The notes under the pieces are model-generated. The model did no database searches. It saw nothing but the letters and a program-made list of their open reading frames with translations, and was not told the origin of the DNA. 6,959 nucleotides of DNA from positions 1 through 6,959 of the forward strand of contig JAGPVK010000246.1 of assembly GCA_018067055.1 (NCBI GenBank). Direction: 5' to 3'. The position numbers were made by a program, and so were the translations under genes. Of this stretch, positions 1 through 6,959 are shown in pieces. This DNA is from Sphingomonadales bacterium (GTDB taxonomy: Bacteria > Pseudomonadota > Alphaproteobacteria > Sphingomonadales > Sphingomonadaceae). The stretch's first letter is position 1. Each line of letters starts with the position of its first letter.

Positions 1-534
1 CAAACCAATCGTGAGCATGTCCGTGCGATCGACAGCCCGCCCAACTGGCAGGAGATCGAGGGGGTTGGCGAATTCGGCCGGACCTGCACGCAAAGCTACA
101 CGATGTTCCCCAACTGGGTGTCACCGCTGAGCAATTATTTCGTCCCGCCGCTGATCTTCTGGCCAACCTCGCTCAACACCACCCGGCTGGAACTGGTGAC
201 GATGGCGATGGACTGGGGCGACGGACCGGCGCCCGATCTGTGGACCGTGCCAGACGAGAGCAAGCCCAATGGCCGCGACATGTCACCGATCATTCTCGAG
301 GATACGCAATTTGGCGAGATGATCCAGAAATCCATGGAAAGCGACGGCTTCAAGAGCGTCCCGCTGAGCTATCAGGAAGCGCGCATCTACAGCTTCCACC
401 AGAATTGCGACAAGATGATCGGCCTGAACCGGGTACCGGAAGGTCTGGCCGTCGAGCAAGTGATCGGCGAGGAGTGGGTCTATCCGAACGACCCGCGCGT
501 GGCCGAGATGGAACAGTTGGAAGCCGCAGAATAA
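1..534 (+). CDS. Rieske ring-hydroxylating oxygenase alpha subunit, C-terminal part (5' truncated)
   Basis: The frame is open from base 1 to the TAA at 532-534 and gives the last 177 residues of a protein whose start lies outside the window. It resembles the SRPBCC-fold catalytic domain of aromatic ring-hydroxylating oxygenase alpha subunits. The supporting segments are the 'YTMFPNW' strand (33-39), a proline- and aromatic-rich 'FVPPLIFWP' strand (47-55), and the acidic-then-helical segment 'ILEDTQFGEMIQKSM' (98-112), where this family usually places the carboxylate ligand of the mononuclear iron (Asp101 here, inferred). The terminal segment around 'YSFHQNCDKMIG' (130-141) also fits. The Rieske [2Fe-2S] motif and the two His ligands would lie upstream and cannot be checked. 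The substrate cannot be told from this part. A dehydrogenase gene follows 45 bases downstream on the same strand, which suggests a catabolic operon. Confidence 0.8.
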   Translation, partial: QTNREHVRAIDSPPNWQEIEGVGEFGRTCTQSYTMFPNWVSPLSNYFVPPLIFWPTSLNTTRLELVTMAMDWGDGPAPDLWTVPDESKPNGRDMSPIILEDTQFGEMIQKSMESDGFKSVPLSYQEARIYSFHQNCDKMIGLNRVPEGLAVEQVIGEEWVYPNDPRVAEMEQLEAAE

Positions 535-568
535 TAAGAAGAAACACGACATCGGCGCAAGCCGGGAC

Positions 569-574
569 AAGGAG
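569..574 (+). promoter_or_regulatory. Shine-Dalgarno AAGGAG that sets the dehydrogenase start
   Basis: AAGGAG ends 5 bases before ATG 580 and only 2 bases before the in-frame TTG at 577. The spacing supports ATG 580 as the start. Confidence 0.75.
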
Positions 575-579
575 CATTG

Positions 580-1335
580 ATGGGACGGGTTCAGGACAAG
601 ATCATATTGTTGACCGGCGGCGCAATGGGGCTCGGCAAGGCCGCCGCACGGCGGCTGGTCGAAGAAGGCGCCCGGGTGCTGATCACCGATCACAATGCGG
701 AAGCCGGGGTGGCAACCGCAGCGGAACTGGGCGACAATGTCGATTTTCTTGAACAGGATGTCACCAATCCCGATCGCTGGACCGAGGTAATTGCCCATGT
801 CGAAGCGACTTACGGACGGCTCGACGTGCTGGTGAACAATGCCGCCGTGACGGTGTTCGGTTCGATCGCAGACGTCAGCTACGAAGATTTCCGGCGCTGT
901 TACAATGTCGATGTCGACTCGATTTTTCTGGGCTGCAAGACAGCCCTGCCGCTGATGAGCAAGACCGGTGGCTCAATCATCAACCTTTCATCGGCTGCCG
1001 CGATCAACGCCAGCGCCGATCTGGTCGCCTATAACAGCGCCAAGGCGGCGATCCCTATGCTCACCAAATCGATCGCGCTCTATTGCGCGCGCGAGAAAAA
1101 TGGTGTCCGGGTGAATGCCGTGCTGCCTGGTACGATCATGACGCCCAATGTGCGCAGCGTGATCGACGGAACGCCCAATCCGGCTGAAACCGAGGAATTG
1201 TTCCAGTTGGCCCAGCCCGTCGGACATATGGGAGAACCGGATGATATTGCGCATCTGATCGTGTATCTTGCTTCCAACGAGAGCAAATTTGCCACCGGTG
1301 CGGCCTTTGCGGTCGATGGGGGCCTCAGCATCTAG
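580..1335 (+). CDS. Classical short-chain dehydrogenase/reductase (SDR), NAD(P)-dependent
   Basis: This 251-residue protein has the normal length of a classical SDR. It is a single Rossmann domain with the cofactor motif TGGAMGLG (12-19), an acidic residue at the end of the second strand (Asp37 in 'LITDHN') that favours NAD over NADP, Asp60-Val61, and NNAA (86-89). The catalytic set is complete: Asn109, Ser138, Tyr151 and Lys155 in YNSAK. The C-terminal 'FAVDGGLS' is also typical. Such enzymes oxidise alcohols or reduce ketones. Lying behind an oxygenase alpha subunit, it could act on a hydroxylated or dihydrodiol product, or be a cyclic-alcohol or hydroxysteroid-type dehydrogenase; the sequence does not decide. 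ATG 580 is chosen over TTG 577 because AAGGAG is 5 bases upstream. No convincing terminator follows it. Confidence 0.93.
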   Translation: MGRVQDKIILLTGGAMGLGKAAARRLVEEGARVLITDHNAEAGVATAAELGDNVDFLEQDVTNPDRWTEVIAHVEATYGRLDVLVNNAAVTVFGSIADVSYEDFRRCYNVDVDSIFLGCKTALPLMSKTGGSIINLSSAAAINASADLVAYNSAKAAIPMLTKSIALYCAREKNGVRVNAVLPGTIMTPNVRSVIDGTPNPAETEELFQLAQPVGHMGEPDDIAHLIVYLASNESKFATGAAFAVDGGLSI

Positions 1336-1348
1336 CCTGTCTGGTCGA

Positions 1349-1377
1349 TCGACGGAATCGGGCAATGTCGTTATATT
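1349..1377 (+). promoter_or_regulatory. Possible sigma-70-type promoter for obgE-proB-reductase
   Basis: TCGACG (1349-1354) as -35 and TATATT (1372-1377) as -10 are separated by 17 bases. The -10 matches TATAAT at 5 of 6 positions and the -35 matches TTGACA at 4 of 6. Transcription would start near 1384 and give a leader of about 40 bases before obgE. It lies in the only sizeable gap upstream of the obgE run. The assignment is by eye only, and read-through from the dehydrogenase gene is also possible. Confidence 0.35.
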
Positions 1378-1391
1378 GCAGCAAAGCCTAG

Positions 1392-3595
<2,204 letters not shown>

Positions 3596-3600
3596 TCATC

Positions 3601-4533
3601 ATGGTCGCACCTTCTGGAAAAACAATCGCGATCACCGGCGCGACCGGCTTTGTCGGCGGCCGGATGCTCGACCTGGCGGTTCGCGACGGCTACACCATTC
3701 GCGCGCTGACCCGGCGCAAACAGGATGACCGCCCTGGCGTCACATGGGTGCGCGGGGCTCTTGACGACAAGAACAGTCTCGCGGAGCTGTGCACCGGCGC
3801 GGATATGATTCTGCATATTGCCGGGGTGGTCAACGCTCCCGACCGGGCCGGTTTCGAGTCCGGGAATATCGCGGGCACCCTGGCGGTTGTGGAAGCCGCC
3901 AAACATGCGGGCACCAGACGTTTCATCCATGTCTCGTCACTGGCTGCCACCCAGCCGCAGCTGTCGATCTACGGCGAGACCAAGGCCAAGGCCGAGAAGA
4001 TTGTCGCAACCAGCGGACTTGACTGGACCATCCTCCGGCCACCGGCGGTCTACGGGCCCGGCGACGGCGAATTTCTGGACCTGTTCAAAATGGCCCGACT
4101 CGGCTTTGTCACCATGCCACCCGATGCCGACGGCCGCCTGTCGGTCATTCATGTCGAGGACCTGTGCCAAGCGCTGCTCGTACTGTTGCCCGAACAGGAG
4201 GATTTGACCGCGCAGATATTCGAGGTCGATGACGGCAAGCCGGGCGGCTGGACCCAGGCCAGTTTTGCCAGGGCGATCGGCTGGGCGATCGGCAAGCGCA
4301 TTTCTCCGGTGGGCATACCCAAATCGCTGTTGCGCCTGGGGGCCAGGGCAGATCGTCTGATGCGCCGCGACAAGGCCAAGCTGACCGCAGACCGGGTCAA
4401 TTATTTTTGCCATGACGACTGGACTATTGATCCGGCAAAGCGTCTGCCAAGCCAGCTATGGCAAGCGCAGATCGAAACCCGTGAAGGTCTCAAGGATACC
4501 GCGAACTGGTATCGCCAGAACGACTGGCTGTAA
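3601..4533 (+). CDS. cerR: Extended-SDR NAD(P)-dependent reductase, probable ceramide-pathway reductase CerR
   Basis: This 310-residue protein belongs to the NAD-dependent epimerase/dehydratase superfamily, in the atypical NDUFA9-like branch. Visible are the Rossmann motif TGATGFVG (12-19), basic residues after the second strand (LTRRK, 36-40) that suggest NADP(H), HIAGVV (72-77), VSSLAAT (111-117), the active-site YGETK (Tyr124, Lys128) and RPPAVYGPGD (147-156). The C-terminal half is the variable substrate domain. Caulobacter has a reductase of this superfamily (CerR) in its ceramide cluster next to an acyl carrier protein and spt. The same gene types sit here, so I infer reduction of the 3-keto group of the sphingoid or ceramide intermediate; this is context-based. 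It starts 5 bases after proB with no good Shine-Dalgarno, implying coupling. A general quinone- or sugar-type reductase remains possible. Confidence 0.7.
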   Translation: MVAPSGKTIAITGATGFVGGRMLDLAVRDGYTIRALTRRKQDDRPGVTWVRGALDDKNSLAELCTGADMILHIAGVVNAPDRAGFESGNIAGTLAVVEAAKHAGTRRFIHVSSLAATQPQLSIYGETKAKAEKIVATSGLDWTILRPPAVYGPGDGEFLDLFKMARLGFVTMPPDADGRLSVIHVEDLCQALLVLLPEQEDLTAQIFEVDDGKPGGWTQASFARAIGWAIGKRISPVGIPKSLLRLGARADRLMRRDKAKLTADRVNYFCHDDWTIDPAKRLPSQLWQAQIETREGLKDTANWYRQNDWL

Positions 4534-4539
4534 CGGTTT

Positions 4540-5058
4540 TCAGAGGATCGAACCGGCGAACTGCTCATAAACATAGGTGATGAAGGTCAGCGTCAGGCCG
4601 ACCAGAAACACCCGATAGGCCCAGCCGAGAAAGCGGTATTTCTTGCGGCCGAGCAGGGTTCCCATCTGGTAGATGTCGCGCAGCATTGCGCGATAGACCG
4701 ATTCCTGGGTCTGGAATTCCTCACTCAACAGGCGATCGATAAATTCCTCTTCCGTCATGCTGCTGAACCCACCAAAAAACAGCAAATTGGTCGGCCCGCC
4801 CTTGCGTGGGGCAAAGGACGGCATCACCGCGATCGCTGCCAGACCTGCCGAGGCAAAGGCAGCTATCGCCAGGATCAACAGCGGCAGCGATAGATTACCG
4901 GTCTGGCTCTGTCCGATTGCCAGCGTGAACACGATGAAGGTCGCGCCGATCAGCATATTGGCTTTATGGTCGGCCATCATGCTCAGCTGGACATGATGTT
5001 GCTGGGTCGTTCGCAGCGCGTAGACCGCATCATCCGGCCATTTTCTCTCTTCCGCCAT
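4540..5058 (-). CDS. Pycsar effector (PycTM)-like three-helix membrane protein, DUF5706 type
   Basis: This 172-residue protein has three likely membrane helices (about 34-50, 57-79 and 147-166) and no signal peptide. A short cytoplasmic N-terminal helix ends in 'MMADHKANMLIGA' (27-39), resembling the conserved Asp-x-Lys segment that leads into the first helix of PycTM proteins. A loop with 'FFGGFSSMTEEEF' (94-106) and an amphipathic region ending in 'LGRKKYRFLGWAYRVF' (136-151) before helix 3 also fit. In Pycsar defence, a phage-activated pyrimidine cyclase makes cCMP or cUMP, which opens or aggregates the membrane effector and kills the cell. No cyclase gene is present here and both neighbours are lipid genes, so a defence role is unproven. 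Reading leftward, GGGGGA (5065-5070) precedes ATG 5058. The stop is 6 bases from that of the convergent reductase. Confidence 0.72.
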   Translation of the reverse strand: MAEERKWPDDAVYALRTTQQHHVQLSMMADHKANMLIGATFIVFTLAIGQSQTGNLSLPLLILAIAAFASAGLAAIAVMPSFAPRKGGPTNLLFFGGFSSMTEEEFIDRLLSEEFQTQESVYRAMLRDIYQMGTLLGRKKYRFLGWAYRVFLVGLTLTFITYVYEQFAGSIL

Positions 5059-5137
5059 ATGTTTTCCCCCAAGTTATGAGAAAGTGACACAATCGACGCA
5101 TTTGGGCAAGCTGATGCCGCTTTTGCGCCTTATTCGC

Positions 5138-5164
5138 TTGCCAATGGGGCGCATCCGTTGGCAA
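5138..5164. repeat. Inverted repeat, possible operator or hairpin
   Basis: The left arm TTGCCAATGG (5138-5147) pairs with the right arm CCGTTGGCAA (5155-5164) across a 7-base loop, with 9 of 10 positions complementary. The odd pair is G-T, which would be a wobble in RNA. It lies 45 bases before the acyl carrier start. It could be a dimeric regulator site; no T-run follows, so it is not a terminator. Confidence 0.6.
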
Positions 5165-5196
5165 AGGTCAGGGAAGGCTATTTGGCCAGTGACACT

Positions 5197-5201
5197 AGGG
5201 A
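5197..5201 (+). promoter_or_regulatory. Shine-Dalgarno AGGGA that sets the acyl carrier start
   Basis: AGGGA ends 8 bases before ATG 5210. It supports this start over the further upstream in-frame GTG at 5084 and the internal ATG at 5231. Confidence 0.65.
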
Positions 5202-5209
5202 ATCATTAT

Positions 5210-5455
5210 ATGGCAAATCGCGAAGACATCATGGCCAAGATCAGCGAACTGATCGGTCCGTTCAACAACAAGGGCGTCGATCTGTCGGCTGCCACGACCT
5301 TTCAGGGCGATCTGGAATGGGACAGCCTGACGGTCATGGACTTTGTCGCCGCCGTCGAAGACGAATTTGACATCATCATCACGATGAACATGCAGGCCGA
5401 AATCGAGACGGTCGGCCAGCTCGCCGACGCCGTTGCAAAGTTGATGGACAGCTAG
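5210..5455 (+). CDS. Acyl carrier protein of the sphingolipid locus
   Basis: This 81-residue acidic protein has the size and four-helix pattern of an acyl carrier protein. The phosphopantetheine site is Ser39 in 'WDSLTVMDF' (37-45), followed by the helix II segment 'VAAVEDEFDI' (46-55) and a C-terminal 'TVGQLADAVAKLMD'. The loop and helix III region 'ITMNMQAEIE' (57-66) departs from the 'IPDEDAEKI' type of fatty-acid AcpP, so it is probably a specialised carrier. An unusual carrier protein beside serine palmitoyltransferase is known from Sphingomonas wittichii. I infer it delivers the acyl chain used by Spt, or by a ceramide synthase encoded elsewhere. spt follows 91 bases downstream on the same strand. 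The start is chosen by AGGGA 8 bases upstream. Confidence 0.9.
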   Translation: MANREDIMAKISELIGPFNNKGVDLSAATTFQGDLEWDSLTVMDFVAAVEDEFDIIITMNMQAEIETVGQLADAVAKLMDS

Positions 5456-5462
5456 AGCGCAA

Positions 5463-5537
5463 CATCCGCTCGCCCTGAGCTAGTCGAAGGGTCGCACGAG
5501 CGGATGGTTCGTACTTCGACAGGCTCAGCACGAACGG
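5463..5537. repeat. Paired inverted REP-like element (REPIN type)
   Basis: Two related palindromic units face each other between the carrier gene and spt. The left unit has a perfect 10-bp stem, CATCCGCTCG (5463-5472) with CGAGCGGATG (5497-5506), enclosing 'CCTGAGCTAGTCGAAGG'. The right unit has a stem GTTCGT (5507-5512) with ACGAAC (5530-5535) enclosing 'CTTCGACAGGCTCAG'. The right core reversed reads CTGAGCCTGTCGAAG, matching CTGAGCTAGTCGAAG of the left unit at 13 of 15 positions. This core is recognisable as a family scattered widely in sphingomonad genomes. Such elements are usually mobilised by RAYT-type transposases acting in trans and can fold in mRNA. Confidence 0.8.
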
Positions 5538-5540
5538 AAG
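5536..5540 (+). promoter_or_regulatory. Shine-Dalgarno of spt abutting the repeat
   Basis: GGAAG lies 6 bases before ATG 5547 and directly follows the last base of the right-hand hairpin stem (5535). Folding of the repeat in mRNA could influence ribosome access. Confidence 0.6.
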
Positions 5541-5546
5541 TAAACA

Positions 5547-6746
5547 ATGACCGATCTACTCAGTAAATTCGATCCGCTTATCCAGGAACGAGAAAACCTC
5601 CTGGCAACGGGTGTCAAAGACCCGTTTTCACTGGTGATGGAGGAAGTGCTCTCGCCCACCGTCGCGATCTGCGATGGCAAGGAAACCATTCTTCTTGGCA
5701 CCTATAATTATATGGGCATGACCTTTGACGACGATGTGCGCGCAGCCGGGCTCAAGGCGCTGGCCGAATTTGGCTCCGGTACCACCGGCAGCCGGGTGCT
5801 TAACGGCACCTACAGCCTCCACCGCGATTGCGAGGATGCGCTGAAGGAATTTTACGCGATGGACCATGCGATGGTCTTTTCTACCGGCTATCAGGCCAAT
5901 CTGGGCATCATCTCGACGCTCGCTGGCAAGGGCGACTATGTCATTCTCGATATCGACAGCCATGCCTCGATCTACGACGGTTGCGCGATGGGCAATGCCG
6001 AGATTGTCGCGTTTCGTCACAATGATGTCGAAGCACTCGAAAAACGCCTGAAGCGCCTGCCTCCTGAAGCGGGCAAGCTGGTCGTCCTGGAAGGCGTCTA
6101 TTCGATGCTCGGCGATGTTGCTCCGCTCAAGGAAATGGTTCGCGTCTGCAAGGAAAACGGCGCCATGGTGCTGGTCGACGAAGCGCACTCGATGGGCTTT
6201 ATCGGCGAAAACGGCCGCGGCGTCTGCGAGGCACAGGGCGTCATCGACGATGTTGATTTCATCATCGGCACGTTCAGCAAGAGCGTCGGGACGGTCGGCG
6301 GCTTCTGCGTCTCCAACCATCCGAAATTCGAGATATTGCGGCTGGTTTGCCGTCCCTATGTGTTCACCGCCAGCCTGCCGCCGAGCGTGATGGCGACGGC
6401 GAGCACCTCGATCCGCAAGCTGATGCACAGCGGCAACAAGCGGGCGCATCTGTGGGAGAATAGCAAGAAACTGCATCAGGGCCTGCGCGATCTCGGCTTC
6501 TCCCTCGGTACACCCGAAGCGCAAAGCGCAATCATAGCGGTGATCATGCCCGATCTCGAAAAGGGCGCGATGATGTGGCAGGCGCTTCTGGCAGAGGGCT
6601 TATATGTGAACCTGGCGCGGCCACCTGCAACACCGGCCAATATGACCCTGCTCCGCTGTTCGCTCTGTGCGGAACATACAAGCGAGCAGGTCGACCAGAT
6701 TTTGGGAATGTTTGAAGCGGCCGGGAAAGCGGTCGGGGCGATTTGA
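5547..6746 (+). CDS. spt: Serine palmitoyltransferase
   Basis: Spt is a soluble PLP enzyme of the alpha-oxoamine synthase family. It condenses L-serine with a long-chain acyl thioester to give 3-ketosphinganine, the first step of sphingolipid synthesis. The product is 399 residues, a usual size for sphingomonad Spt. Every key residue of the Sphingomonas paucimobilis enzyme appears 20 positions earlier: Asn54, His139 (which stacks on PLP), Asp211, His214, Thr242, the PLP lysine Lys245 in 'GTFSKSVGTVGG', Arg358 in the diagnostic 'RPPATP' loop and Arg370 in 'LLRCS'. The RPPATP loop and Arg370 separate it from 2-amino-3-ketobutyrate ligase and from 8-amino-7-oxononanoate synthase. It lies downstream of the carrier gene, probably in one transcript that includes the repeat. 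ATG 5547 is supported by GGAAG 6 bases upstream. Confidence 0.96.
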   Translation: MTDLLSKFDPLIQERENLLATGVKDPFSLVMEEVLSPTVAICDGKETILLGTYNYMGMTFDDDVRAAGLKALAEFGSGTTGSRVLNGTYSLHRDCEDALKEFYAMDHAMVFSTGYQANLGIISTLAGKGDYVILDIDSHASIYDGCAMGNAEIVAFRHNDVEALEKRLKRLPPEAGKLVVLEGVYSMLGDVAPLKEMVRVCKENGAMVLVDEAHSMGFIGENGRGVCEAQGVIDDVDFIIGTFSKSVGTVGGFCVSNHPKFEILRLVCRPYVFTASLPPSVMATASTSIRKLMHSGNKRAHLWENSKKLHQGLRDLGFSLGTPEAQSAIIAVIMPDLEKGAMMWQALLAEGLYVNLARPPATPANMTLLRCSLCAEHTSEQVDQILGMFEAAGKAVGAI

Positions 6747-6807
6747 ATTTAAATAATGCGCTGCTTTTTGACCGATGATATTATTGCTTTTTAGAAGGCA
6801 ACATCAA
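6747..6807. other. AT-rich junction after spt
   Basis: The composition drops abruptly to AT-rich after the spt stop. I see an ATTTAAAT palindrome (6747-6754), short complementary words AATAAT (6752-6757) and ATTATT (6780-6785), and a TGCTTTTT direct repeat (6762-6769 and 6785-6792). None forms a GC-rich stem, so I do not call a terminator, although the T-runs could weakly serve. Confidence 0.4.
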
Positions 6808-6959
6808 ATGAAGAAGAACTATATCGGGATAACGCACGCAAGCGGGATGGAATGCAAAAGAAGACTCTCAGATTTATTTATGGGTAAATTGGAGATTGAA
6901 AATATTCTGGGTAGGACACTCTTAACATACGATTTTGACGAGGATTTGGTGATTTTGGT
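6808..6959 (+). CDS. Unrecognised AT-rich ORF, 3' end outside the window
   Basis: The frame opens at ATG 6808 and stays open for 50 codons to the right edge. AGAAGG (6793-6798) sits 9 bases upstream as a plausible ribosome site. The visible product begins MKKNYIGITHASG and continues with mixed charged and hydrophobic residues (for example 'LTYDFDEDLVIL' near 39-50). There is no signal peptide or membrane segment in the visible part. I do not recognise a family. GC content is about 38% by hand count, and it uses ATA, AGA, AGG and TTA codons that the genes to the left avoid, which suggests recent acquisition. A cytoplasmic accessory protein is all that can be said. Confidence 0.55.
   Translation, partial: MKKNYIGITHASGMECKRRLSDLFMGKLEIENILGRTLLTYDFDEDLVIL

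Larger units (their letters stand above)
5059..5209. promoter_or_regulatory. Divergent intergenic region between the PycTM-like gene and the acyl carrier gene
   Basis: These 151 bases separate two divergently transcribed genes and so must hold both start regions unless one is silent. I could not assign convincing -35/-10 pairs on either strand. The region contains a 10-bp hairpin (5138-5164) and several TTG(N)CAA-like words, for example near 5102-5109 and at 5158-5164. Confidence 0.5.

Noticed and set aside
1344..1353. GTCGATCGAC palindrome as terminator or operator
   Set aside because: It is only 10 bp with no loop and no T-run. GATC-containing palindromes are common by chance in this composition.
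5084..5209. N-terminal extension of the carrier protein from GTG 5084
   Set aside because: It would add 42 residues with no carrier homology and would cover the divergent promoter region. AGGGA before ATG 5210 supports the shorter form.
4540..5209. A complete Pycsar defence operon
   Set aside because: Only an effector-like protein is present. No nucleotide cyclase frame exists on either strand nearby, so a full system cannot be claimed.
5463..5537. CRISPR array or intrinsic terminator
   Set aside because: There are just two inverted units with no regular spacers, so it is not CRISPR. No T-run follows the stems, so it is not a standard terminator.
6762..6792. TGCTTTTT direct repeats as insertion target duplication
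   Set aside because: The repeats are 8 bases, T-rich and only 15 bases apart, with no element between them. Chance in AT-rich DNA is sufficient.

Overview
The window looks like a chromosomal segment from a sphingomonad (Alphaproteobacteria, Sphingomonadales). The base composition is GC-rich, roughly 60% by eye. It carries a bacterial serine palmitoyltransferase beside a dedicated acyl carrier protein, an arrangement known from Sphingomonas. The obgE-proB pairing is also common in this group, and one intergenic repeat contains the 'CTTCGACAGGCTCAG' core seen in many sphingomonad genomes. The genus cannot be fixed from the sequence alone.

Layout from left to right. Positions 1-534 hold the C-terminal catalytic part of a Rieske-type ring-hydroxylating oxygenase alpha subunit, cut by the window edge. 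It is followed after 45 bases by a classical short-chain dehydrogenase (580-1335); together they look like the end of a catabolic operon. A possible promoter in the 89-base gap then leads into a tight same-strand run: obgE (1425-2489), proB (starts at GTG 2486, overlapping the obgE stop by 4 bases) and an extended short-chain reductase (3601-4533, 5 bases after proB), which I infer to be the ceramide-pathway reductase CerR. Convergent to it, with only 6 bases between the stops, is a minus-strand gene (4540-5058) for a three-helix membrane protein resembling the Pycsar effector PycTM. A 151-base divergent spacer with a 10-bp hairpin separates it from the acyl carrier protein gene (5210-5455). 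A paired inverted repeat (REPIN-like) lies between the carrier gene and spt (5547-6746). After spt the DNA turns AT-rich (about 38% GC by hand count over 6808-6959) and an unrecognised ORF runs off the right edge.

The main biological theme is sphingolipid synthesis. The carrier protein presumably delivers the acyl chain, Spt condenses it with serine, and the reductase probably reduces the 3-keto group of the resulting intermediate. The most unusual element is the PycTM-like membrane protein in the middle of this locus with no nucleotide cyclase beside it. It is either an orphan defence effector or a member of the family used for something else, possibly linked to the sphingolipid envelope. 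The locus is also wired to housekeeping genes, because the reductase appears to be co-transcribed with obgE and proB. No CRISPR array, rRNA, tRNA or insertion sequence was seen.
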